Source of the DNA: VAZQ01 sp963827585
Lineage (GTDB): Bacteria; Pseudomonadota; Alphaproteobacteria; Rhizobiales; Xanthobacteraceae
Direction: 5' to 3'
DNA length: 64,000 nt
Assembly: GCA_963827585.1 (NCBI GenBank)
Contig: CAWHCK010000049.1
Coordinates: forward strand, 124,001-188,000
Shown here: piece by piece, positions 26,026-34,869 of the stretch
How the letters are laid out: every line of letters begins with the position of its first letter
Numbering within the stretch: the stretch's first letter is position 1
Notes under the pieces: model-generated
What the model was told of the DNA's origin: nothing
The model's input: the letters and a program-made list of their open reading frames with translations, nothing else
Database searches by the model: none
Made by a program: the position numbers and the translations under genes

Positions 26026-27477
26026 CTATTTTTTCTCGTAGCGCCGATCGATGATGCGCTTGGGCTTGCCCTCGCGGCCGCGGTTGGAATATTCGATCAG
26101 CGCGTCTTCCGGCACGAGATCGACCGCGAGCTTGAGGCCGAGATCGGAGTGCAGCCGTTTCTCGATGTGTTCCTTGAGCCCGTCCCAGCCGCCGGCATCA
26201 TCACGAACTTCTACCTGCAATGTCATTTCGTCGCGCACCACGCCGTCGCGATCGTGGCGCTCGGCGATGCACAACCACTCGCCGGTGGTGCGGGGATCGC
26301 TTTTGATCGCCGGCAGGCAAGCCTGTGGCCAGATGCTGACGCCGCGGATGCGCACCATGGTGTCGCTCCGCCCCAGCATCTTCTGCATGCGGCGGAAGCA
26401 ACTGCCGCATGAACAACGGTCAGTCGCGACGATCTTGGTCAGATCGCGCAGATTGAAGCGGATCATGGGCATTACGCGGCGATGCAGAATGGTGCACACC
26501 ATGTTGCCGATCGTGCCATTCGGAACCGGAGCCTCCGTTTCCGTGTCGACGATCTCGAAGAAGGTGCAGTCCTCCATGAAGTGCATGCCGTCCTTGGCCT
26601 GGCATTCGAACGAGCCCATGCCCATCTCGTGCGTGCCGTACATGTCGTAGACCGGACAGCCCCACAAATCCTCGATCTGCTTGGCGAATGCGCCGTCCGT
26701 GTCGGGCCCGAGGCCACAGCCGAGGAACTTGGTCTTGAGCTCGCGCAGGTCGAACTTCAATTCGTCGCGCGCCACCTTGGCGAGCTGCGTCGAATATTCC
26801 GGCCGCACGTACCAGACGTTGGTGCCCCATTCCTGAGCGATCTCGATCTGCCGCCGCGAGCTCGTCACCACGCCGGTGCCGGTCGTCAACGGCAGCGCGC
26901 CGAGATAGTCATGCCCGGCCTTGTAGCAGCACCAGCCGGCGTTGCCGAGCGAGCAGGTGTGGGGAATCTGGATGACGTCTCCCGGCCGCAGGCCGCAGAT
27001 ATAGAGCACGCGGGCCATGGTCAGGCCGTTCATCTCCCACTCGATCGGACCGTACATGGTCGGCCGCGGCTTGCCGGTGGTGCCGCCGCTGGTCTGGACC
27101 TTGGTCGGCATGGATTTCAGACGCTCGCGCACGGGACCGTTGATGAGGCCGAACGGCGGGTTCTCCTGCTGGTCCTTCTTGATGTCATCAGAATCGAACG
27201 TTGGCAGCTTGGTAATGTCGTCGATGCTCCGAATGTCGCCCGGCTCGATGCCGGCGGCCTTCCAGCGGCGCTGGTAGAACCCATTCTGCCAGCCGGTCTT
27301 CATCAGGTCGAGAAACTGCTCGTTCTGGAATTCGCGGGTCTGGTCGGCCGACCACTTCCAGCGCGTGTTCGCGAACACATCGGGTACCGGATAGCGCCTG
27401 TAAAGCGCGTCCCAATCGATCGAGCGATGGTACGTTGGAAGCGCGGAGACGGACTGTTGGGCGTCGATGACGTTCAT
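26026..27477 (-). CDS. PaaK-like phenylacetate-CoA ligase family protein
   Basis: 483 residues of the adenylate-forming PaaK branch. Motifs: the phosphate-loop-like TSGGTTGKPRPT near 130, GCGLGPDTDG, the acyl-site motif YDMYGTHEMG near 280, and MIRFNLRDL near 340. A cysteine cluster DRCSCGSCFRRM near 353 resembles the Zn-like cluster of some family members. The C-terminal ACT-like half includes MVRIRGVSIWPQA and VEVRDDAGG. The enzyme would join an aromatic or aliphatic acid to CoA at the cost of ATP to AMP. It is about 100 bases from the class II aldolase gene upstream, giving a likely activation step for the block. Confidence 0.82.
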   Translation of the reverse strand: MNVIDAQQSVSALPTYHRSIDWDALYRRYPVPDVFANTRWKWSADQTREFQNEQFLDLMKTGWQNGFYQRRWKAAGIEPGDIRSIDDITKLPTFDSDDIKKDQQENPPFGLINGPVRERLKSMPTKVQTSGGTTGKPRPTMYGPIEWEMNGLTMARVLYICGLRPGDVIQIPHTCSLGNAGWCCYKAGHDYLGALPLTTGTGVVTSSRRQIEIAQEWGTNVWYVRPEYSTQLAKVARDELKFDLRELKTKFLGCGLGPDTDGAFAKQIEDLWGCPVYDMYGTHEMGMGSFECQAKDGMHFMEDCTFFEIVDTETEAPVPNGTIGNMVCTILHRRVMPMIRFNLRDLTKIVATDRCSCGSCFRRMQKMLGRSDTMVRIRGVSIWPQACLPAIKSDPRTTGEWLCIAERHDRDGVVRDEMTLQVEVRDDAGGWDGLKEHIEKRLHSDLGLKLAVDLVPEDALIEYSNRGREGKPKRIIDRRYEKK

Positions 27478-27577
27478 CTTGATCCCAGTTTGCGGGCATT
27501 GCGGAATTTTGCGGGCGAAATGTATCGGCGGGCGCGCCGCTCATGCGAACGCGGCGCGCACAAGTGCGGGTCGACCA

Positions 27578-28360
27578 TCAGGTCTTGTAGGATGGTGCAT
27601 CGCGATCAAGCTTGCGTAGCAGTGTCTGCCACGTCACTTGATTGAACGGCGCTTCGCCGAGAGTAATGATCTTGGCTTGCTGGACGGTGATATCGAGTAC
27701 CGATTGCGGCGGCACGTAGGGCTTGATGCCGCCGGCCCCCGACGCGATCTGCACCTCGCAGGCCCGGATCACGAGGAATGCGAGCATGTAGGCTTCTGCC
27801 ACCGAGTGCCCCCACAGCACGAAGCCGTGTCCCTTCTGCAGCACGACTTGACTCTCACCAAAATTCCTCGCCAGACGCTCGCCTTCCTCCGGCGTCGAAA
27901 CCAGGCCTTCGTAGTTGTGATAGCCGATCGGGCCGAGCCACAACGCGTATTGATTGCCCGGTATCAGGCCCTGATCCTGCATGGCAACGGCGGTCACTGC
28001 CTTGGTATGCAGATGCATGACGCACTGGGCCGCCGGAAACGAGTCGTAGATCCCCTTGTGGAAAGGGAATGCGAATTTGTGCGGTATTTCGTCGCTCGGC
28101 ACGACGTGATTGCAGTTCTCGTCGAGCTTGTGGAGGTTCGAGGCGGTGACCTCCTCGAACAACAAGTGCGCCGGGTGCATGAGATAATGATTTACTTCGC
28201 CGGGAACGCGGGCAGACAGGTGAGCGAACAGCAGCTCGTCCCATTCTTGCATCGCCGCCAGCCGAAACGCAGCAGCGAGATGAACTCTGATTTTCCATTC
28301 TTCCGGGCTGATGCCGGGCTTCATGCTCTGAACATTGGCCGCGACGGGCGTCATGGTCAC
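27578..28360 (-). CDS. Class II aldolase/adducin family protein
   Basis: 260 residues with GGGGAGGTGACC before the start. Zn-ligand histidines are seen in MHLHTKAVTAVA (His-x-His) and in GHGFVLWGHS; the N-terminal AHLSARVPGEVNHYLMHP and acidic residues around LLFEEVTASNL fit the fold. Relatives cleave sugar phosphates (fuculose/ribulose phosphate), decarboxylate, or act on aromatic retro-aldol substrates. It is the most upstream gene on the minus strand of the repeat-flanked block and likely leads the transcript with the CoA ligase and amidohydrolase. Reaction not assigned. Confidence 0.82.
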   Translation of the reverse strand: MTMTPVAANVQSMKPGISPEEWKIRVHLAAAFRLAAMQEWDELLFAHLSARVPGEVNHYLMHPAHLLFEEVTASNLHKLDENCNHVVPSDEIPHKFAFPFHKGIYDSFPAAQCVMHLHTKAVTAVAMQDQGLIPGNQYALWLGPIGYHNYEGLVSTPEEGERLARNFGESQVVLQKGHGFVLWGHSVAEAYMLAFLVIRACEVQIASGAGGIKPYVPPQSVLDITVQQAKIITLGEAPFNQVTWQTLLRKLDRDAPSYKT

Positions 28361-28688
28361 CTCCCCATTTTCATCGACCAGAGGCCGGATTGATCCGGGA
28401 CGTCTTTCATCTGTAGCGGGCTGGTCGATCAGGCCCCTTTAGCAGGCCTTCAGCACCACCATGTTATGGGATGACTTGAGGTTGTGCGAGTCTCGCTTTG
28501 GCTACTCAAACTAAGGCACGAGCCGTAACCACTCGGTCTCAATTCATGAATACACGGCATAGATCGACTGCCCCAGCGCCCCCAGGACATCGCCCAGCTC
28601 CTTGGTCTGCGCGACCACGCTTGTCGCAGTCCACCGCCTCGCTTTCGGGGTCAATCAAGAGGTGAGCCGTTCTCAAGCAAATATACGA
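28361..28688. other. Gap holding no convincing gene
   Basis: About 330 bases at the right edge of the catabolic block. On the minus strand, 28549-28651 encode a short text ending VVAQTKELGDVLGALGQSI and a stop, which could be a protein C-terminus, but no start or domain is recognisable. The leader of the aldolase gene occupies the left part. Confidence 0.4.
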
Positions 28689-28714
28689 CAGGCGCGATCG
28701 CTGGATCGCGCCTG
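28689..28714 (-). terminator. Hairpin terminator of the collagen-like gene
   Basis: A perfect 11-base stem CAGGCGCGATC / GATCGCGCCTG with a GCTG loop, 29 bases after the stop, followed on the minus strand by a T-containing stretch. An imperfect copy lies at 15971-15998 behind the 3' remnant. Confidence 0.75.
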
Positions 28715-28742
28715 CCGGCGGTTGTCGTGCGTGAGCCGCGGC

Positions 28743-30167
28743 TCAGCGCAGGGTATTGGTTCCCGGCTTGCTGTTGGTCACAAAACTCGGGGTCACGCGG
28801 GTCACGATCGGCCGCTGTCCGGTGAAATTGCCGAGACTGCTCGTCGGCTTCTGCGCGACATGACTGAGATTGCTCGTCGGCTTCTTCGTGACATTGCCGA
28901 GATTAAGCGTCGGCTTTGGCACGGAGTTGCCGAGATTGAGCGTCGGCTTGTGCGTGACAGTGCCGAGATTGACCGTTGGCTTGGTCGGAAAGCGATCGAC
29001 GATCGGCTTCCTGCCGGAGCCGATCGAGCCGATGGGGCCGGTCGGACCGACTGGGCCGGTGGGGCCGATCGAGCCGAGCGGACCGGTCGGGCCGGTCGGG
29101 CCGCGACCGTTGGAGCCGCCACCCTTGGAGCCGTCACCTTTGGAGCCGTCATCTTTCGGCGGCTTGTCGGGGTTGCCGACTATTCCCGGACGTCCCGGCT
29201 CGATGATCACTATCGGCTTCTCGCGCGGCGGCCAGTTGATGGTCCCGCCGGGCGTCAAGCGCGGCGGCAGGTCGATGGTGATCTCCGGCTTGCCTCGCGA
29301 CGGCGGATCGGTGACGACGCCGGGCTTGGGCGGCTTGTCGGTGCCGGTCGGCGGTGGCGTATCGGCGAGCTTCTCCGGGGGCTTTCCCGGGGGCTTCTCC
29401 GGGGGCTTCTCGGTGTGCTTCCACGGCAGGATGACCGGCGGACAGAAGAGCGGATCAGCGATGATCACCACGAGCTGGCTGATGACCCAGAACGACCAGT
29501 ACGGCACGAAGACGACGTCGACCAGCAATCCCGGCGGCAGATCGAAGATGGTCACGTATTTCGTCAGGTGGATCACCTGCGACGCCGGCGCGGTCTGCAC
29601 GTTCTGCACGTTCTGCACGGTGCCGCCGCATTCGCCGTTGAAGAACTTCTTGGCGTCCATGAACACCCAGAACTTGTCGTTGTTGAATTCCGCGGACGAG
29701 ACGAGCTGCGCGTCCTGCTGGGGCGGCATCGGCGCCCAGCCGATCCATTGATCGCTCTTGCGCCAGGCCACCCAGCCGGGGCTCCAGTTTTCGTCGGGAA
29801 CCCAGAACCAGCCGATCTTCTCGTCGTGCGACCAGCGGCCGTAGTGGTGGACGATCGAGCCCCACGGGGTCTCGTCGTTGAAGTACCAACCGTTCTTTGT
29901 GTAGACCCACTGGCAGGCCGGATAGGGGTGCCAGCCCTGCGGGGTCACGGTGGGTACCCAGATCTCACCATACTTGGCGTGCGTGCCGAAGGTGCCGTAG
30001 TCGGCGAGCACGGCCTTGAATTCGGCAATCGTCCGGGCCGTCGACGGGGCGGCGTAGGCCTTGGTGATGGAGAGCGCCTCGGCTGCCGGCAGCAGCGCCG
30101 CGGCGGGGAGGGAGAGGGTGGCGAGCAGCGCAGCGCGCGCCAGTCGCTTGGTCGTGGCAGTCGTCAT
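28743..30167 (-). CDS. Secreted DUF6600-like protein with collagen-like tract and 11-residue repeats
   Basis: 474 residues. A signal peptide ends near residue 40 (AYA/AP). Residues about 60-160 are Trp/Tyr/Pro-rich (GWHPYPACQWVYTKNGWYF, GWFWVPDENWSPGWVAW), like the DUF6600-type SH3-like domain. Residues 195-250 are hydrophobic (YVTIFDLPPGLLVDVVFVPYW). Then come EKPPEKPPGKPPEK, a Pro-rich linker, a Gly-Ser tract, a Gly-x-y run (GPTGPTGPLGSIGPTGPVG) of about ten triplets, and five 11-residue repeats of the KPTLNLGNVTK type. AGGACAC precedes the start. Probably a cell-surface or periplasmic structural/adhesive protein. Its 3' end is duplicated at 15968. Confidence 0.75.
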   Translation of the reverse strand: MTTATTKRLARAALLATLSLPAAALLPAAEALSITKAYAAPSTARTIAEFKAVLADYGTFGTHAKYGEIWVPTVTPQGWHPYPACQWVYTKNGWYFNDETPWGSIVHHYGRWSHDEKIGWFWVPDENWSPGWVAWRKSDQWIGWAPMPPQQDAQLVSSAEFNNDKFWVFMDAKKFFNGECGGTVQNVQNVQTAPASQVIHLTKYVTIFDLPPGLLVDVVFVPYWSFWVISQLVVIIADPLFCPPVILPWKHTEKPPEKPPGKPPEKLADTPPPTGTDKPPKPGVVTDPPSRGKPEITIDLPPRLTPGGTINWPPREKPIVIIEPGRPGIVGNPDKPPKDDGSKGDGSKGGGSNGRGPTGPTGPLGSIGPTGPVGPTGPIGSIGSGRKPIVDRFPTKPTVNLGTVTHKPTLNLGNSVPKPTLNLGNVTKKPTSNLSHVAQKPTSSLGNFTGQRPIVTRVTPSFVTNSKPGTNTLR

Positions 30168-30423
30168 GGTCGTGTCCTGGTGTCGTGCACCAATTGTGCT
30201 CTTGGTGCTTGCTGCCCGCGCTCACCACCACGAGCCGGGCAATCATTGGTCGGCCCGGAAGGCGGACGCGTTCGATCGCAACCGACAAAATCCTTTCGCC
30301 GCGAAGAATAAGTTGCGACAAACTAAAATGAATTCTCGTTCAGCTCCGGCCTCAGCCCCGCTGTTTCCCAGCCCGGATACGGTGCGTAGGGTTCTGGCGT
30401 GAAGGCGTGAAGGGCGCGGGTTC

Positions 30424-31401
30424 TCAGCCCTGGGGCTCGATCTTGGCCACCCGCACGTAGTCGGCCCAATCCTTGATCTGCTGGAGGAAATAGGCCTGCC
30501 CTTCCTCCGGCTTGCTCACCCAGGGATCGCTGGCGATGCCGTTGAGGAACGTCCTGGTCTCCTCGCTTTTGACCACCTGGCTGAACCAGACGTTGAGCTG
30601 ATCGACGATCGGCCTTGGCGTGCCGGCCGGCACCAGCGCCGCCCACCAGCTGCGGATGTCCATCGGGTAGCCGAATTCGGTCAACGTCGGGATGTCCGAC
30701 GCCGACTGCATCCGGGTGCCGGCGCCGACGGCGAGAATGCGCATGCGGCCTGCGTTCGTCTGCGCCATCGCCTGGATGTTGTCGGCGACGGCGAAGTCGA
30801 TTTTCCCGGCATACAGCTCGTTGAGGTAGTCCGCGCCGGTGCGGTACGCCACCTCGACGGCCTGCAGGCCCGCCCTCTCCTTGTACATCGCGCCGAGCAC
30901 CTTCGAGGTGGGGTTTGCGAATGCGTAACTCGCCTTGTCGCCCTTCTCCTTCATCGCCGCGGTGAGCTCGGGCACGCTCTTCCACGGCGCATCGGCACGC
31001 ACGACCACCATCATCGTCGCCTTGTTGATGGTTGCGACGATCTGAAGCGCGGTGCCGACGTCCACCGGCGGTTTCTTGAATATGTGCATGCTGGCGGCAA
31101 CCGAGTTCGCTCCGGTGACGTAGATGGTGTGCCCGTCGGGCTTGGAGCGCGCGACGAATTCGGTCGCGATGTTGCCGAGCGCGCCCGGCTTGTTCTGGAC
31201 GACGATGGTGCGGTTCATGAGCGGACGCATCTTGTCGGCGAAGTACCGCACGATGATGTCGGCGCCGCTGCCGGCAGCGAACCCGCAGATGAACTGCACA
31301 TCCTGCGAGGGATAAGCCTGGGCCCGGGCGTCTTGCGGTACCGCCGACACCGCGATGAGCACAATCGCGCAGGCGCGCAGCAAGTTCGGTACCTGCCTCA
31401 T
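30424..31401 (-). CDS. Orphan Bug/TctC receptor
   Basis: 325 residues, with GGGAGGAGACGCC before the ATG. The signal peptide is cut near ARA/QAYP. The first loop reads ICGFAAGSGADIIVRYF and the second NKPGALGNIATEFVARSKPDGHT, both degenerate but placed correctly. GADYLNELYAGKIDFAVAD and WWAALVPAGTPRPIVDQL are standard. It is divergent from the Rieske/PQQ-dehydrogenase pair across about 290 bases, so regulation could be shared. Four cysteines are absent from the mature part; no membrane partner nearby. Confidence 0.87.
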   Translation of the reverse strand: MRQVPNLLRACAIVLIAVSAVPQDARAQAYPSQDVQFICGFAAGSGADIIVRYFADKMRPLMNRTIVVQNKPGALGNIATEFVARSKPDGHTIYVTGANSVAASMHIFKKPPVDVGTALQIVATINKATMMVVVRADAPWKSVPELTAAMKEKGDKASYAFANPTSKVLGAMYKERAGLQAVEVAYRTGADYLNELYAGKIDFAVADNIQAMAQTNAGRMRILAVGAGTRMQSASDIPTLTEFGYPMDIRSWWAALVPAGTPRPIVDQLNVWFSQVVKSEETRTFLNGIASDPWVSKPEEGQAYFLQQIKDWADYVRVAKIEPQG

Positions 31402-31694
31402 GGCGTCTCCTCCCAGGGCCAGCTTTCTTGTTCGAGCGTGGCCGGACGATTGTCGGTCAGCCGCCGCTGCAAATCAACGACATGCCGGGAAGCGACATTT
31501 TTCCGATGCCCGGACGATCGGTCTGCATGGCTGACCTTGCTCTCGCGATCCGTAACCCGCTTGCAGTTTGATGAGCGCCGGGCTTGACTATCGGAACGGT
31601 CCAACCTCTAGCGGCAGCATCAGGATTCCGGCCGCGGGCCGCGCCGGCGCGTCGTCCAAACGGGCCGCCCTTCGAGTCGCCGGTGGAGTAGGCG

Positions 31695-32294
31695 ATGAGC
31701 AAAGGCGAGATGGAGGCTGATCGCTCATGCAACTGCGTCGATCCGTCGACGCGGCGCGCCTTTCTCACGGCCCTATCGGCCCTTGGGTTTGAGCTCGCGG
31801 CCGATGGAGTTCCCGCTTTGGCGCAGCCGTCGAGCGAGCGGCCCAAGGAGGGGGATGTCCTGGTCTCGGTTGCGAGCGAGCAGCTGGCCGCGCTTGCGCC
31901 TAAGGACGTCCCGATCGGCGGCCCCCCGGTGCTTGCATGGCCGATGGATCCCGCTACCGCCACCATCCGCAACGACTCCCGCCTCAACAAGATTCTGCTG
32001 GTGCGCCTGGATCCGGCGACGCTGCTTGGAGCGACCGTCGAACGGGCTGCCGACGGAGTGGTCGCCTATTCCGCGATTTGCCCGCACGCGGGCTGCGAGG
32101 TGAACGGCTGGGTGCCGGATCAACAGACGCTGGAGTGCTCGTGTCACTACTCGCACTACAATCCGCGCGCGGGCGCGGCCGTCATCGACGGCCCGGCCAC
32201 CCGCGCCTTGCCGGCGCTTCCACTCAAGATCGCGGACGGCAAGCTGATGGTGGCCAAGCCGTTCACCAGCCGCGTCGGCATCGTTCCGACCTGA
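31695..32294 (+). CDS. Tat-exported Rieske [2Fe-2S] protein
   Basis: 199 residues. A twin-arginine type start (STRRAFLTALSALG, residues 18-31) points to folded export with its cluster. Cluster ligands are Cys129 and His131 in CPHAGC and Cys148 and His151 in CSCH; Cys134 and Cys150 would form the disulfide, as in bc1-type Rieske domains. GGTGGAGTAGGCG precedes the ATG. No cytochrome b or c1 is adjacent; instead a PQQ dehydrogenase follows after about 105 bases. It may therefore take electrons from that enzyme. High-potential type inferred from the disulfide and ligand set. Confidence 0.82.
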   Translation: MSKGEMEADRSCNCVDPSTRRAFLTALSALGFELAADGVPALAQPSSERPKEGDVLVSVASEQLAALAPKDVPIGGPPVLAWPMDPATATIRNDSRLNKILLVRLDPATLLGATVERAADGVVAYSAICPHAGCEVNGWVPDQQTLECSCHYSHYNPRAGAAVIDGPATRALPALPLKIADGKLMVAKPFTSRVGIVPT

Positions 32295-32399
32295 GGCCGC
32301 CGTTCGGCGCGGCAGACAACGCCGATCTGGAGGAGACGATCTGAAGGCAACCAACAGACAAGCCCGACACTCGCTTGGGAAACACAAGGAGGAGACGCC

Positions 32400-34182
32400 A
32401 TGACCAATGCCAAGGTTCTCATGCGAAGCGTGTGCGCGGCCGCCGTTCTCGCGGCGGCCGGCATGCCCGGTGCGTCCGCGCAGCAGACCATCGCGCCGGC
32501 TTCGGCAACGCCGGTGCCGGGGCCGATGCCGGAGATCCTGCAGAAGTATGCGCCCGTCACCGCCGAGCGGCTGAAAAAACCGGAGGACGGCAACTGGCTG
32601 ATGTTCCGCCGCACCTATGACGGCTGGGGTTACAGCCCGCTCGAGGAAATCAACCGCGACAATGTGAGCCGGCTGCAGCCGGTGTGGAGCTTCGCTACCG
32701 GACAGGTGGAGGGTCATCAGGCGCCGCCGATCGTCAACAACGGGGTGATGTTCGTGGCGACGCCGGGCAACCAGTTGCTCGCCATCGAAGCCAAGACCGG
32801 CAATCTCCTGTGGCGTTACAAGCGTCCCTTCCCCGAAGACATGACACCGCTGCATCCGACCAACCGCGGCGTCGGTCTTTACGGCGACAAAGTCTACTTC
32901 GCGGCGGCGGAGGCCGTCCTGGTCGCGCTCGACGCCAAGACCGGCAAAGAGGTGTGGACCGCGAAAGTCGACGACTACAAGAAGGGCTACTACATGTCGC
33001 TCGCGCCGCTCATCGCCGACGGCAAGGTGCTGCTCGGAGCGTCAGGCGGGGAATTGGGCGTGCGCGGCTTCCTCGCCGCGTTCGATGCGGAAACCGGCAA
33101 GGAGCTGTGGAAGACCTACACCGTCCCGGCCCCGGGCGAGCCCGGAAGCGAAACCTGGCCGGCGGGCGGCGATCATTACAAGCGCGGCGGCGCCACGATC
33201 TGGATGACCGGCAACTACGATCCGGAAACCAACCTGACATTCTGGGGTACCGGCAACGGCGGCCCGTGGTTCGGCGATCAGCGTCCCGGCGACAATCTCT
33301 ACACCACATCGGTGGTCGCCTTCGATGCCGCCAGCGGTCAGATCAAAGGGCATTTCCAATATCATCCCAATGACTCCTGGGATTGGGACGAAGTCTCGCC
33401 GCCGCTCGTTCTCGACTTCCGGCACAACGGACAGAGACGTCAAAGGCCTCGTCAACGTCGCCCGCAACGGCTACCTGTGGCAGCTCGAGCGCACCCAGGA
33501 CAAGATCAACTTCGTCGCCGGCCAACCCTACGTGCGCCAGAACGTCTTCAAGAGCCTCGATCCCAAGACCGGCCGGCCGGAGATCGACGAGGCGCGCAAA
33601 CCCGGCACCAACAAGACCGCCGAGTTCTGTCCGAGCCTGTGGGGCGGCAAGGATTGGCCGCCGGCCGCGTACAGCCCGCAGACGCGTCTGCTCTACATTC
33701 CCGCCAACGAGAACCTCTGCACCGAGCTCACCGGCGAGGTCCCCCGATACGTGCAAGGCGAGCGCTTCATGGGGGTGGCGAAGAACGTCATGAAGATGGT
33801 TGCCGGAGCCGACCACATCGGCGAATTGCAGGCGTGGGATATGGACACCGGAAAGAAGGTGTGGACGACCAACTTGCCGTCGTTCAACTGGGGTCCCGTG
33901 CTCGCCACCGGCGGCGGGCTCTTGTTCGCGGGCGGCACCAATGACCGCATGTTCCGCGCGTTCGATGCCAAGACCGGCAAGATCGTGTGGGAGTTTCCGA
34001 CCGCATCGGGGATAGCGGCGGTCCCGGTATCGTTCCAGGTCGACGGCAAGCAATATATCGCGGTCCAGTCGGGCTGGGGCGTTGACCCCGCGAAAATGCA
34101 GGCCCGCATGAACCTGATCTTCCCCGGCAAGTATCCGGACGTACCGCAGGGCGGCACGATCTGGGTGTTCGCACTGAAGTGA
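32400..34182 (+). pseudogene. PQQ-dependent alcohol dehydrogenase family quinoprotein, frameshifted
   Basis: AGGAGGAGACGCC precedes the ATG and a signal peptide ends near ASA/QQ. Propeller repeats follow (LLAIEAKTGNLLWRYKRP, LVALDAKTGKEVWTAKV, FLAAFDAETGKELWKT), with PNDSWDWDEVSPP carrying the catalytic-Asp region of PQQ alcohol dehydrogenases. Near 33431 the frame breaks: HNG is followed, after one surplus C, by RDVKGLVNVARNGYLWQLER and the rest to WVFALK. Joined length is about 593 residues, normal for the family without a cytochrome c domain. Periplasmic oxidation of an alcohol or aldehyde is inferred, with the adjacent Rieske protein as possible acceptor. Confidence 0.8.
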
Positions 34183-34198
34183 CAGGCGATCGAGATTG

Positions 34199-34232
34199 CG
34201 TGGGGCTCGCGCGTTCGCTTGCGGGCCCCACG
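34199..34232 (+). terminator. Hairpin after the PQQ dehydrogenase gene
   Basis: CGTGGGGCTCGC pairs with GCGGGCCCCACG (11 of 12) around a ten-base loop, 17 bases after the stop and before a convergent gene. It probably ends transcription in both directions. Confidence 0.65.
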
Positions 34233-34268
34233 ACTTGTCTGAGTTTGAAATCGCATCCCGCGTGTGCC

Positions 34269-34857
34269 CTACGGGATGGGCAATAGCGGCTTTTGCCCCG
34301 CGTGCAACTGCATGTCGACGGCAATGAGCAGCGCCGCCGTGCCGGCGTAGTTGCCCATCAGCATTACCAGCTCGACCAGCCTGTTCGGCCCGAACAGCGC
34401 CGTCGCCTTGGCGAACAGGCCGGGCGTCACCTTGTGGTCACGGAAGATTCTGGCGACCGAACTCGATCACGGTCGCATCCGTTTCGTCGAGGCCGGCGGT
34501 AGGCTTACGGTACTTGATCACATCGATCACGTCCGGACCGACACCTTCCTTCAGCGCCTCCGGCTCGTGCGCGACCCATTCGAACTGGCTGTCCATCTCG
34601 CGCGCCGTGGTGAGAATGGCGATCTCGCGCACGCGCGGGGTGAAGCCGGCCTCGAAGCGCAAATATCGATTGAGCGCCCGCATGTGCTCGGCGGTTTTCG
34701 GGCTGTAGAGCTGGATCCCGCTGGGCCCTTGCAGGCCGGCGAGCGAGGTGCCCGGCGTGGCCGCGCGGTCATAGTGCTGCTTGCCGGCCTCGTCCAAATC
34801 CTCGCGTTTGGGCAGCGGCAGGCGAAATCCCGATTGAGGATCGATGTCGGATGGCAT
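34269..34857 (-). pseudogene. Carboxymuconolactone decarboxylase family protein, frameshifted
   Basis: The text FTPRVREIAILTTAREMDSQF, then EWVAHEPEAL and PTAGLDETDATVIEFGRQ, is the CMD-domain pattern with the Glu-x-x-x-His active-site motif and no AhpD cysteines. One surplus A near 34447-34449 breaks the frame; skipping it gives IFRDHKVTPGLFAKATALFG, GNYAGTAALLIAVDMQL and the end QKPLLPIP. Joined length is about 196 residues. ATG 34857 is preceded by GGGAAG; ATG 34869 is the alternative. Family members decarboxylate gamma-carboxymuconolactone or act as peroxidases. It is convergent with the PQQ dehydrogenase. Confidence 0.78.
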
Positions 34858-34869
34858 GTTGCTTCCCAT

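Noticed and set aside
28549..28651. Minus-strand protein C-terminus near the catalytic-block edge
   Set aside because: About 34 residues after an in-frame stop, with no start and no recognisable family; noted in the gap entry only.
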